DNA of 17,524 nt. Source: Porticoccaceae bacterium (GTDB taxonomy: Bacteria; Pseudomonadota; Gammaproteobacteria; Pseudomonadales; Porticoccaceae). Below the pieces are notes generated by a model. It saw nothing but the letters and a program-made list of their open reading frames with translations. It searched no databases and was not told the DNA's origin. The stretch spans positions 1 to 17,524 of the forward strand of contig PCDB01000044.1 of the NCBI GenBank assembly GCA_002591625.1, in the 5' to 3' direction. Shown here one piece after another: positions 7,908 through 16,916 of the stretch; position 1 is the first letter of the stretch, and each line of letters begins with the position of its first letter. The translations under genes were made by a program, and so were the position numbers.

Positions 7908-7919
7908 CATACTGTAGCC

Positions 7920-7925
7920 TATAAT
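7920..7925 (+). promoter_or_regulatory. Possible -10 element before the Rieske oxygenase gene
   Basis: A perfect TATAAT sits in the 51-nt gap between the thiolase-fold gene and the Rieske gene. No good -35 hexamer lies 16-18 nt upstream, and the region is generally AT-rich, so this may be chance. If real, it would give the Rieske gene some expression independent of the upstream operon. Confidence 0.22.
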
Positions 7926-7958
7926 ATATTCTTAAGATCATTTTAAGAGGGTTGTAAG

Positions 7959-9344
7959 ATGAGTTCAAAAAGCGATTTAAAGGTGCAACAAGGTGCAGAG
8001 CGCTGCGATGCGATTAGCTGGCAGGAACTGCTCGACAAGGAGACTGTGCCTGTCCCTCTCTATTTGCGTGAGAACATCAATCCCGACAAGGGAGACGAGG
8101 ATCTGCCCTTTCACCGTTACATATCCCGTGACTTTCATCTCAAGGAGAAAGCAAAACTATGGCCTAGGGTCTGGCAAATGGCGTGTCGAGAAGAGGATAT
8201 CCCCGAAGCAGGTGATCATTTCGTTTACGACATTTGCGATGAGTCAGTGCTCGTAACGCGCGGCGAAGACAACAAAATTAGGGCATTTATCAATGCTTGT
8301 TTGCATCGAGGGAGAACGCTTCGAGACGAAAGCGGCCAGGTGAGTGAATTTCGGTGCCCATTTCATGGCTTCACTTGGCGACTCGACGGCAGCTTTTCTC
8401 ACATGCCCTGTGCTTGGGATTTCAAACACTTGGACAAGGTTGATATGCGCCTTCCGCAGCTAAAGCTTGATACTTGGGGAGGATTTGTATTCATAAACTT
8501 TGACGATCAATGTGAACCACTGCATGATTACCTCGGGGTCATACCGGAACACTTCGCGCGATTTCCTTTAGAGGATTACTTCACTGGTGTTCATGTCCAA
8601 CGCGTTGTACCCAGCAACTGGAAGGTGGCACATGAAGCCTTTATGGAATCCTGGCATACCATAGAAACGCACTCTCAAATACTAACGTTTACAGGTGATG
8701 CCAATAGCCAGTACGACTGCTTCGGCGATAACGTAAGCAGAAGTGTAACGCCCATGGCAATTCCGAGTCCACATCTCAGTGGTGTAGATGAAAAGACCAC
8801 TATGAAAGATATTTTAAAGCTTTCAGGCCGGATGGCGCTTGATGGGGATGATGGCTTAGACTTGCCTGATGACATCACCGCCAGAGAGTACATAGGTGAG
8901 CTTAATAGAGAATTATTTGCGGAAGCCAGCGGAGAAAATCTAGACGATGCGACGCACGCTGAATTGCTTGATGCAATTCTTTATAGTTCTTTCCCAAATT
9001 TCCAGGTTTGGATAGGTTATCATGGCAACATAGTCTATCAATTCAGACCAAATGGTGATGATCATGAGACGGCGATTATGAACGTGCGCTTATTACTTCG
9101 CTATCCTAAGGGCACAAAAAGACCAGACGCCTGTGAGATTAATGTGATTGATCCCAATTTACCATTTGAATCCGCCCCAGAACTGGGGGCATTAGGAGAG
9201 GTTTTTGACCAAGATGTTGATAATCTTCAAGCGTTGCATAAGGGTATGAAGACTTCGAAACGTGGAGCAGCTAGGTTAGCAAGCTACCAAGAGTCAAGGA
9301 TTCGTCACCTGCATCAAACCATTGATAAATATGTCGGCGCATGA
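7959..9344 (+). CDS. Rieske non-heme iron oxygenase, alpha (catalytic) subunit
   Basis: Aromatic-ring-hydroxylating-dioxygenase-type alpha subunit of 461 residues. The Rieske [2Fe-2S] ligands are complete: ACLHRG (C114, H116) and CPFHGFTW (C133, H136). The catalytic domain has NWKVAHEAFMESWHTIETH, giving iron ligands H233 and H238, and FDQDVDNLQ, giving the probable Asp ligand D419. An insertion at about 270-330, rich in Asp and Glu, makes it longer than many family members. It needs a reductase, and often a ferredoxin, that are not encoded here, and no small beta subunit follows. Known relatives hydroxylate aromatics, demethylate, or oxidise steroids and terpenoids; the substrate is not readable. 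A good GAGGG (7947-7951) precedes the ATG. It lies between the thiolase-fold gene and a TonB-dependent receptor, which supports a catabolic role. Confidence 0.9.
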   Translation: MSSKSDLKVQQGAERCDAISWQELLDKETVPVPLYLRENINPDKGDEDLPFHRYISRDFHLKEKAKLWPRVWQMACREEDIPEAGDHFVYDICDESVLVTRGEDNKIRAFINACLHRGRTLRDESGQVSEFRCPFHGFTWRLDGSFSHMPCAWDFKHLDKVDMRLPQLKLDTWGGFVFINFDDQCEPLHDYLGVIPEHFARFPLEDYFTGVHVQRVVPSNWKVAHEAFMESWHTIETHSQILTFTGDANSQYDCFGDNVSRSVTPMAIPSPHLSGVDEKTTMKDILKLSGRMALDGDDGLDLPDDITAREYIGELNRELFAEASGENLDDATHAELLDAILYSSFPNFQVWIGYHGNIVYQFRPNGDDHETAIMNVRLLLRYPKGTKRPDACEINVIDPNLPFESAPELGALGEVFDQDVDNLQALHKGMKTSKRGAARLASYQESRIRHLHQTIDKYVGA

Positions 9345-9377
9345 GATTGAATTTTGTGGGGTAAATAGCAGAAAGTG

Positions 9378-9406
9378 CTTTCAACTTTGCAACTAGGTGA
9401 TAGAAT
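9378..9406 (+). promoter_or_regulatory. Candidate promoter for the TonB-dependent receptor gene
   Basis: In the 158-nt gap upstream of the receptor gene there is an extended -10, TGATAGAAT (TG at 9398-9399, hexamer TAGAAT at 9401-9406), with a weak -35-like CTTTCA (9378-9383) 17 nt upstream. The predicted start of transcription would leave a leader of about 90 nt. No clear operator repeat is visible around it. The match is moderate and untested. Confidence 0.35.
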
Positions 9407-9502
9407 GCGGATCGGCTTGTAAACGGTCTGCCCAAAAGTTTCAATGCGAACGTGTTTTTTGGAAAAAAGCAATCTAACGTTAAATAACAAAGAGGTGGGG
9501 AA

Positions 9503-11800
9503 ATGAAGGGGAAATTAACGAAGGGTAAAATGAGAGGAGTTCCGTATGCTGCGCTAATTTCAGCATCACTCCTTCTCACTGGTGTAAGTGGAGCATTAGT
9601 TGCTCAAGAAGAATCAGCGTCAAGAATGGAAGAGGTCGTCGTAACAGCAAGAAAACGGGAAGAATCTATTCAAGATGTCCCCGTTGCCGTGACTGCCCTC
9701 ACACCGGCGCAATTGGATAAGGGGAATATTCAGAGAGTTCAGGATCTTCAAAAACTCGTTCCTAATGTCAAGATGCATGATATGGCATTTGCTGGAGGAG
9801 CCCTCAGCGCCTGTATCAGAGGCATGTGTTATGACGATCTTGAAAAATCTTTTGAACCCGCTGTGCCAATAGTCATTGATGGTGTTGTAGCTGCGTCCAA
9901 TTCCGGCGTGGATCTAGATCTATTCGATTTAGAAGCAGTTGAAGTTTTAAGAGGGCCGCAAGGAACACTGTTTGGGAGAAATACTATAGGTGGTGTGGTT
10001 AATATCAGGCGTACACAGCCAACCGGAGAATGGGGTATTAAACTCGGAGCTGACATCGAAGAGGATAATACTACTGAATTTAAGCTGGTAGCCAATATGC
10101 CTTTGGGTGAGAATGGTGGCGTTAAGATTTCACTTCGCGAATTACAGTCTGACTCCTTCATGTACAACGTCACAAGAAACGAAAGGTTAAAACTGAGAGA
10201 CTTGGAGACAGCCTCGATATCGGTGGCCTCAAATCTCGGCGACAATTTATATGCCAACCTGACAGTGGATTATTACAACGATAACTCTGCCCACAATCTT
10301 CTCAACCTCACCCCAGCTGCTTGGGGTTTCTGTGCCGGGTTCGGACACTGCGAGTCCAATGATGATGCATCGAACTCAGACTACACCCAGACCTTCCAGC
10401 GAGAGCCTTTTTATAGCGGAGTTTCCGGACTTAATTACACTTTGAATCTAGAGTATGAGGGTGAAGATTTTACTATCAAGTCCATCACGGCTCAAAATGA
10501 TTTTGAAGAGCTAATGGATATCTGTTCTTGGGGTGGTAGCGGAACGGCAGTCGGGTTTCTGTCGGACCGACCAGCGGGAACCTATCCCACCTGGCGAAGC
10601 GATGCCAACTGCGTGTTTCCCGTCGTGCGCGATCAAGAGTATGAGCAGCGCAGTCAGGAATTCCAGTTCATATCCAATTTAGATGGGCCTTTCAACTACA
10701 CAGTGGGTCTATTTTATTTAGAAGCCGAAACATATATGGATTCCGGCCCAATTCAAAATTTTATAGCAGAACATGAACTTGAAGCGAGAGCAGTGTTCGC
10801 TGATGTTGTTTATGACCTAAATGAAGACTGGTCTGTTAACTTTGGAGTTCGGTACACCGAAGAGGACAAGACGCTCAATACGCGTAATTTCGCAACATAT
10901 ACTGGTAAAACCAGTGGGGCGAACATAGGCGCGTTTAACGGCGGATACAGCGACGACAACATTACATATAAATTTATCCTTGAAAGAAACACCTCGTTCG
11001 GCATGATATATGGCGGTGTGACCACCGGTTACCGCTCCGGAGGATGGCAGATGAGAGGTGTCGGAGGTTATGTGGGCGGCGAAAACGCCACCGATACCCC
11101 TCAGGATTATGGACCTTATAATGCAGAAGACGTCACGAGCATGGAAATTGGTATCCGTAGCGAGCTGAATGATGGTCGCGTCATCATGAATCTTACAGCG
11201 TTTAGGGCCGATTATGAGGACAAGCAGGAGGCCGTGGTCAATGGCGGATTTGCTCCGTGTAATCCGACCTGTACCTTTGTGCTAAATGCAGGCGAAGTGG
11301 AAATTACTGGCTACGAATTTGAAGCCAAAGCAATGGTGCTTGATAATCTAATCGTAAATGCGTCCGTTGGAATCCTGGATGCTGACTACAAGACCTTTGA
11401 TTATCTGGGTCAGGATATTTCAGGCGAGAGTGATGTTCTTTGGTCGCCCGATCTAACCATGAACATCGGGTTCGAGCATACGCAAGACATCTGGGGAGGT
11501 GAACTCCAGTTCTCGGGATCCATGAACTTCGCAGATGATGCAGTTGGCCGCTACACACCAATTGTGTCGGCCACGGCTGGGCTAGACATGGAGGTAGAGT
11601 CCTATGAACAACTTGATCTGTCGGTGACTTACATTATGGAAACCAGTACCGGGAGCACTTTCAGATTCACTGTGTTTGGTAATGACATATTAGAAGAAGG
11701 GGGCAGAATATCTCGTCCATTCGACGCAGCACCCACGTTCACGTTTGCGTCCCCACTTAAGAGGCAGCACTTCGGGATGAAAATAGGTTACGAGTTCTAA
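9503..11800 (+). CDS. TonB-dependent outer-membrane receptor
   Basis: A 765-residue outer-membrane transporter. The N terminus has a basic start, a hydrophobic stretch (~12-32) and a probable signal-peptidase cut near LVAQ|EES (~34-35), followed at once by the TonB-box-like MEEVVVTARKREES. The plug domain runs to ~160 with DVPVAVTAL, VQDLQKLVPNV and LRGPQGTLFGRNTIGGVVNI. The remainder is a 22-strand-type barrel ending in HFGMKIGYEF with the terminal Phe used for outer-membrane assembly. Cysteine pairs (SACIRGMC and CNPTC) may form loop disulfides. Receptors of this class, with the RKREESIQDVPVAV opening, are common next to degradation genes in marine and sphingomonad-like bacteria and import carbohydrates, terpenoids, steroids or aromatics as well as iron chelates. 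Its position after the oxygenase genes points to uptake of their substrate. AGAGG upstream of the ATG fits the start, and a strong terminator follows. Confidence 0.93.
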   Translation: MKGKLTKGKMRGVPYAALISASLLLTGVSGALVAQEESASRMEEVVVTARKREESIQDVPVAVTALTPAQLDKGNIQRVQDLQKLVPNVKMHDMAFAGGALSACIRGMCYDDLEKSFEPAVPIVIDGVVAASNSGVDLDLFDLEAVEVLRGPQGTLFGRNTIGGVVNIRRTQPTGEWGIKLGADIEEDNTTEFKLVANMPLGENGGVKISLRELQSDSFMYNVTRNERLKLRDLETASISVASNLGDNLYANLTVDYYNDNSAHNLLNLTPAAWGFCAGFGHCESNDDASNSDYTQTFQREPFYSGVSGLNYTLNLEYEGEDFTIKSITAQNDFEELMDICSWGGSGTAVGFLSDRPAGTYPTWRSDANCVFPVVRDQEYEQRSQEFQFISNLDGPFNYTVGLFYLEAETYMDSGPIQNFIAEHELEARAVFADVVYDLNEDWSVNFGVRYTEEDKTLNTRNFATYTGKTSGANIGAFNGGYSDDNITYKFILERNTSFGMIYGGVTTGYRSGGWQMRGVGGYVGGENATDTPQDYGPYNAEDVTSMEIGIRSELNDGRVIMNLTAFRADYEDKQEAVVNGGFAPCNPTCTFVLNAGEVEITGYEFEAKAMVLDNLIVNASVGILDADYKTFDYLGQDISGESDVLWSPDLTMNIGFEHTQDIWGGELQFSGSMNFADDAVGRYTPIVSATAGLDMEVESYEQLDLSVTYIMETSTGSTFRFTVFGNDILEEGGRISRPFDAAPTFTFASPLKRQHFGMKIGYEF

Positions 11801-11883
11801 GTTGATTGCCCAACTCAAGCTAAACATCTGATGATTAAAACTTCAGTAAAGGTTTGATGAAAAAAATCTAGAAGTGTTAGAAT

Positions 11884-11915
11884 AAAAACGGCCAAAATTT
11901 TTTGGCCGTTTTTTT
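11884..11915 (+). terminator. Rho-independent terminator after the TonB-dependent receptor gene
   Basis: The CGGCC at 11889-11893 pairs with GGCCG at 11904-11908, extended inward by A-T pairs and outward by A-run/T-run pairs, giving a long stem with a ~4-nt loop followed by seven T (11909-11915). It lies about 85 nt after the receptor stop and before the same-strand crotonase gene, so it closes the catabolic operon and separates the crotonase. The matching upstream A-run means it could also work on the other strand. Confidence 0.9.
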
Positions 11916-11959
11916 GTTTGTTCTAACCAAAATCTAGCTAATGAGGTTATTATTGGTTC

Positions 11960-11988
11960 TTGTCACTCACTAAAGCCACATGAATCAT
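11960..11988 (+). promoter_or_regulatory. Candidate promoter for the crotonase-family gene
   Basis: After the terminator, TTGTCA (11960-11965, five of six matches to the -35 consensus) is followed 17 nt later by AATCAT (11983-11988, four of six to the -10). The gap from the receptor stop to the crotonase start otherwise holds only the terminator and AT-rich sequence, so a promoter is expected somewhere here. This is the best match I see, but the -10 is weak. Confidence 0.3.
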
Positions 11989-12013
11989 CCATCCACTTTA
12001 ATACTTTTTTCCT

Positions 12014-12018
12014 GAGGA
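12014..12018 (+). promoter_or_regulatory. Ribosome-binding site that decides the crotonase start
   Basis: GAGGA lies only 2 nt before the ATG at 12021 but 8 nt before the ATG at 12027. Normal spacing therefore favours the second ATG. Confidence 0.6.
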
Positions 12019-12026
12019 AAATGTCT

Positions 12027-12902
12027 ATGAATTACCAATCTATCCGTTATGAAGTAAAGGAAAAGATTCTTACAATTACTCTGAATCGACCCGACAATCT
12101 CAACGCCTTCACTGTTGAGATGTCTGATGAGCTTGTTCATGCATTTACCCATGCTAGTGATGATGATGATGTAGGTGCTATTGTTGTCACTGGCGCTGGG
12201 CGTGCTTTCTGTGCAGGCATGGATCTGAGCACCGATGGAAATGTATTCGGATTAAATGAGGAACTCCGACCCACAATACAAGACATAAAAGACCGTCCTG
12301 AAGATGAAGATATGGTGCACGGTGTGAGAGATTCAGGTGGTCGAGTTACCCTCGCTATATACGACTGCAAAAAACCCGTGATAGCAGCGATAAACGGCGC
12401 GGCCGTAGGGATCGGCGCAACAATGACTTGCGCCATGGATATCCGCCTTGCGTCCGACAAAGCAAAGATGGGCTTTGTTTTTAATAAGATTGGTATAACT
12501 CCAGAGGCTTGCTCAAGCTGGTTCTTGCCGCGAGTCGTGGGCATTTCCACAGCTCTCGAATGGTGCTACACAGGAGAAATCTTGAGTGCCGAGGCGCTAA
12601 AGGAAGCTGGTCTTGTCAAATCCGTGTGCTCGCCCGAAACACTTCTAGAGGAAGCGTATGCTATTGCTAGGAAAATTGTAGGGTTCAGCCCCGTCTCTAT
12701 CGCTTTGACACGTCAGATGATGTACCGGTGCTCTGCAAAAGATCATCCCATCGATGCTCATCAAGTCGATTCTCTATCAATTTTCTACCAAAGTTTAAGC
12801 AGTGGTAAAGAAGGCGTTAGCTCATTTTTGGAAAAGAGGACACCCAAATATACTGACAAGGCTTCATCCGATATGCCCGACTTCTACCCTTGGTGGAATT
12901 GA
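12027..12902 (+). CDS. Crotonase-family protein (enoyl-CoA hydratase/isomerase), isomerase-like active site
   Basis: A 291-residue crotonase-superfamily protein; an ATG at 12021 would add two residues. Oxyanion-hole segments are clear: GAGRAFCAGMDL early, and AAINGAAVGIGATMTCAMDI in the middle. The two glutamates of classical enoyl-CoA hydratase are not conserved: the GGGCEL position reads GIGATM, and the QPE position reads FVF. Instead there is ITPEACSSWFLPRVVG, whose Glu (codon 12504-12506) corresponds to the catalytic Glu of peroxisomal delta3-delta2 enoyl-CoA isomerases (SPE..SS motif). An isomerase or other non-hydratase activity on a CoA thioester is therefore more likely, although database names for this subfamily usually say hydratase. 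It is separated from the upstream operon by a terminator and ends 6 nt from the convergent secF. It may serve the same degradation pathway. Confidence 0.85.
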   Translation: MNYQSIRYEVKEKILTITLNRPDNLNAFTVEMSDELVHAFTHASDDDDVGAIVVTGAGRAFCAGMDLSTDGNVFGLNEELRPTIQDIKDRPEDEDMVHGVRDSGGRVTLAIYDCKKPVIAAINGAAVGIGATMTCAMDIRLASDKAKMGFVFNKIGITPEACSSWFLPRVVGISTALEWCYTGEILSAEALKEAGLVKSVCSPETLLEEAYAIARKIVGFSPVSIALTRQMMYRCSAKDHPIDAHQVDSLSIFYQSLSSGKEGVSSFLEKRTPKYTDKASSDMPDFYPWWN

Positions 12903-12908
12903 TAGTGA

Positions 12909-13823
12909 TCATGGTAAATCATCCACCAGTTCACCTTTTTCGGGAACAAGAAGATCCTCTCGATCTATGTTCATTGCCAACATAACAGTTGCAGCAACGT
13001 AAATAGAGGAGTAGGTTCCAATCGTAACTCCTACCATCAACGCAATGGCAAAATTGTGGATCAACTCACCGCCAAGAAAGAAAAGGGATATCAAAACCAG
13101 CATTGTCGTGAACGAGGTATTTAGTGTCCGCCATAAAGTCTGAGACAACGACTCATTAATAATCTCAGCAGCGGCGGTGTCTCGAATTTTTCTAAAATTC
13201 TCACGGATTCGATCAGATACTACAATGGTATCATTGAGAGAGTAACCTATGACAGCAAGGAGTGCAGCCAACACGGTAAGGTCAAATTCTAGCTGGGTTA
13301 TAGAGAAAAAACCTAGAGTGATTATCACATCATGAGCCAAGGCTAAAACTGCACCAATTGAAAACTTCAGCTGAAAACGCATTGCTATGTATAGCATTAC
13401 CATGATTAATGCCGCCAGCATCCCAAGTCCTCCATCCTCACGGAGCTCTTCACCGATTTGCGGCCCCACATAGTCGACTCTGCGCAGTTCAACCGTTTCT
13501 CCATGCGACTGGAGTGCCTTATAGACCTGATCAGATAGACCCTGCTCGGGCTTGCCTTGTAATCTGATCAATACATCTCGGTCTGATCCGAAATGCACCA
13601 CAACGGGTTTTTCGAAACCCTTAGACTCCAATTGCCCCCTTAGCTTTTCAACGTCAGCTGGCACTTGGTAACCTACCTCTACCTGAGTGCCTCCAGTAAA
13701 GTCAAGCCCAAGCTGAAGTCCTTGGATCGATAGTGAAATCAGTGAGCTAGTTAACAAAAATATTGAAAAGGCCAGCGCATATTTACGCAATCCCATGAAG
13801 TTATAAACTTTCGCCTGATTCAC
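12909..13823 (-). CDS. secF: Protein translocase subunit SecF
   Basis: Inner-membrane RND-type partner of SecD that uses the proton gradient to help pull secreted proteins through SecYEG. Visible features: an N-terminal membrane segment (~13-33), the signature LGLDFTGGTQVEV at the start of the periplasmic domain, then five membrane segments containing ALAHDVIITLG and IGYSLNDTIVVSDRIRENFRKIRD, both highly conserved in SecF. From the chosen start it is ~304 residues, normal for the family. The likely start is the GTG at 13821-13823, because GAGGAG (13831-13836) lies 7 nt upstream. A TTG at 13844 would extend the protein by seven residues, but it lies upstream of that ribosome-binding site. The site overlaps the secD stop, so SecF is translationally coupled to SecD. 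It ends tail to tail with the crotonase gene with no terminator between them. Confidence 0.95.
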   Translation of the reverse strand: MNQAKVYNFMGLRKYALAFSIFLLTSSLISLSIQGLQLGLDFTGGTQVEVGYQVPADVEKLRGQLESKGFEKPVVVHFGSDRDVLIRLQGKPEQGLSDQVYKALQSHGETVELRRVDYVGPQIGEELREDGGLGMLAALIMVMLYIAMRFQLKFSIGAVLALAHDVIITLGFFSITQLEFDLTVLAALLAVIGYSLNDTIVVSDRIRENFRKIRDTAAAEIINESLSQTLWRTLNTSFTTMLVLISLFFLGGELIHNFAIALMVGVTIGTYSSIYVAATVMLAMNIDREDLLVPEKGELVDDLP

Positions 13824-13830
13824 GTTAGAT

Positions 13831-13836
13831 CTCCTC
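13831..13836 (-). promoter_or_regulatory. Ribosome-binding site that decides the secF start
   Basis: On the minus strand this reads GAGGAG, a near-perfect Shine-Dalgarno 7 nt before the GTG at 13823. It overlaps the secD stop codon (13835-13837), implying translational coupling of secD and secF. Confidence 0.7.
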
Positions 13837-15682
13837 AAATCCAAAGCCGATCAAATCTCTGGCCACCGTAAGCCGCATTTACCAGACCCCGAGTCAAAAC
13901 TATCGAGGTGAACATGGATGTCAGAATGCCGATTGACAGAGTGATGGCGAAGCCCTGCACTGGACCCGAACCAATCGCATAAAGTATTAATGCTACAATC
14001 AGTGTCGTCGTGTTGGCATCCACAATTGATACAAAAGCACGCTCGTAGCCAGCATTGATTGCGGCCTGCGGAGACAATCCCGACGCTAATTCTTCGCGTA
14101 TGCGAGAGAAAATCAGGACATTCGCATCTACTGCCATGCCAACTGTTAAAACGATCCCAGCTATGCCCGGGAGAGTTAGCGTTGCGCCCAACAGAGACAT
14201 GGCCCCCACCAATAGCAGCAAATTGGTGGCCAGTGCTATATTTGCAAATATTCCGAAGACTTTATAGATCAAAACCATAAAAACGAGCACAGCCAGCAAG
14301 CCCACACTTACCGACTTTATACCTAATTGGATATTCTCTGAGCCAAGAGAAGGTCCGATAGTTCGTTCTTCGACGATGAACATAGGTGCGGCCAGCGCTC
14401 CTGCACGCAACAACAGGGCCAGCTCGGAAGCTTCTCGTTGTCCATTAAGACCGGTAATCCGAAATTGTTTTCCCAATTGGGCTTGGATAGTTGCGAGGCT
14501 GATGATACTCTTTTCCACATAAGCTTCGGGTATAAGCTCGAGGTTGCCAGCCTCATCAAACTCTTTCCTTAATTTCGTCTTATATTCAATAAATAATACA
14601 CCTAATCGATCACCGATTTGGTCGCGGGTCGCATGACCCATTGACCATCCGCCCGCACTATCAAGAGTAATATTAACCTGTGGACGCCCATTTTCATCGA
14701 AGCCAGATCTGGCATCTGTTACATTTTCGCCGGTAATAATTGCCCGATTTACTAACCAAGCATCAATGCCCTGCGACCCGGGATTTCGAAACTTAAATAG
14801 TTCTCCAATCCGCGACTGGGCCTCTAATCTGAACTCCAAATTGGCTGTCTTACCAATGATCCTCTTAGCTTCCGCAGTGTCTTGAATTCCCGGCAGTTCA
14901 ACCACTATGCGAGTTTTCCCTTGCCGAGATACGATTGGCTCGGACACACCCAGTTCATTCACCCGATTACGCAATGAAGTAAGGTTTTGTTTGATTGCAT
15001 TATCTTCAATCGTGTCCCTCGCTATATCACTAAGCCTTAAGCTTAGGGAAAGGGGATTGCCACCCGGAATCGATTGTGGTTGGAGATCGCTGAACTCTTT
15101 CCGCACAATGGATTCAGCTTTTAAAGATTGCTCTGAATCTCGGAATTGACCAACTATCTGATCACCGACCAAGGCAAAACTGCGGTAGCGAATCCTGTTC
15201 TTTCGGAGCGCCCCCTTGAGGTCTTCAAGTTGTCCCTCAAGTCGAGTTTCTATCGCTGCATCAAGATCGACCTCCAGCAAGAAGTGCACTCCGCCACTGA
15301 GATCCAAACCTAATTTCATTGGAGAAGCACCGAGCATGCTTAGCCAGTCCGGTGTAGTCTGTGCTAGATTCAGTGCCACAATATAATCGCCACCCATCTC
15401 TGCCTGAATTACTTCCTTTGCTCTTAGCTGCTGAGCTATATCATTTAATCGAAGCAGTGCACTCTCGCCATCAGCCTCTCCACCGAAGTGTTCAATTTCA
15501 GCAGAATCCAGCGCCGCACTAGCCTTATCCAACACAGCTTGATCAATCAACATCGCTCCACTCTGTCCAGACAACTGCACGGCGGGATCAGGGGGATACA
15601 GGTTGGGTCCAGCATAAATAAATCCAAGGGCAACAACCAATATAATTATTGTATTTTTCCAAGCAGGGAATTTATTTACCAT
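13835..15682 (-). CDS. secD: Protein translocase subunit SecD
   Basis: A 615-residue inner-membrane translocase subunit, the same length as E. coli SecD, to which it aligns along its whole length. The N terminus has one membrane segment (NTIIILVVALGFIYA), followed by the large periplasmic P1 region with MKLGLDLSGGVHFLLEVD and NRVNELGVSEPIVSRQG. The SecD signatures VVELPGIQDTAEAKRIIG and LLLRAGALAAPMFIVEERTIGPSLG follow, then five membrane segments with GIVLTVGMAVDANVLIFSRIREEL, which contains the conserved transmembrane Asp used for proton coupling. The ATG at 15682 has AAGGG about nine bases upstream. secF follows with overlapping signals. Upstream is tgt; the usual yajC is missing from the 83-nt gap. 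Confidence 0.97.
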   Translation of the reverse strand: MVNKFPAWKNTIIILVVALGFIYAGPNLYPPDPAVQLSGQSGAMLIDQAVLDKASAALDSAEIEHFGGEADGESALLRLNDIAQQLRAKEVIQAEMGGDYIVALNLAQTTPDWLSMLGASPMKLGLDLSGGVHFLLEVDLDAAIETRLEGQLEDLKGALRKNRIRYRSFALVGDQIVGQFRDSEQSLKAESIVRKEFSDLQPQSIPGGNPLSLSLRLSDIARDTIEDNAIKQNLTSLRNRVNELGVSEPIVSRQGKTRIVVELPGIQDTAEAKRIIGKTANLEFRLEAQSRIGELFKFRNPGSQGIDAWLVNRAIITGENVTDARSGFDENGRPQVNITLDSAGGWSMGHATRDQIGDRLGVLFIEYKTKLRKEFDEAGNLELIPEAYVEKSIISLATIQAQLGKQFRITGLNGQREASELALLLRAGALAAPMFIVEERTIGPSLGSENIQLGIKSVSVGLLAVLVFMVLIYKVFGIFANIALATNLLLLVGAMSLLGATLTLPGIAGIVLTVGMAVDANVLIFSRIREELASGLSPQAAINAGYERAFVSIVDANTTTLIVALILYAIGSGPVQGFAITLSIGILTSMFTSIVLTRGLVNAAYGGQRFDRLWI

Positions 15683-15714
15683 TACTGTGGGCCCTTGAAT
15701 TACTGGTAGGGTGC

Positions 15715-15720
15715 ATTATA
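15715..15720 (-). promoter_or_regulatory. Possible -10 element of a secDF promoter
   Basis: On the minus strand the 83-nt tgt-secD gap holds a perfect TATAAT about 32 nt before the secD start. The -35 region 16-18 nt upstream (around ACTCTT) is poor and there is no TG extension, so it is only a candidate for secDF transcription independent of tgt. Confidence 0.3.
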
Positions 15721-15765
15721 ACGACATTCATCTCTATAAGAGTGCTTTATTGCTTAAAATGAAAT

Positions 15766-16911
<1,146 letters not shown>

Positions 16912-16916
16912 TTATC

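Noticed and set aside
7931..7947. CTTAA...TTAAG inverted repeat before the Rieske gene as a terminator or operator
   Set aside because: It is only five A/T-rich pairs with no following T-run, which is expected by chance in such sequence.
9450..9470. TTTTTT-GG-AAAAAA symmetry upstream of the receptor gene as a hairpin
   Set aside because: The two-base loop cannot form and the stem is all A-T; no terminator or regulatory role is supported.
9829..10257. Minus-strand open frame of 142 codons inside the TonB receptor gene
   Set aside because: It is an antisense shadow of the plug and early barrel region, with Ser-rich composition and no family resemblance.
12158..12172. Run of GAT triplets in the crotonase gene as a microsatellite
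   Set aside because: It is a short Asp run in a surface loop of a normal coding sequence, too short to call a repeat tract.
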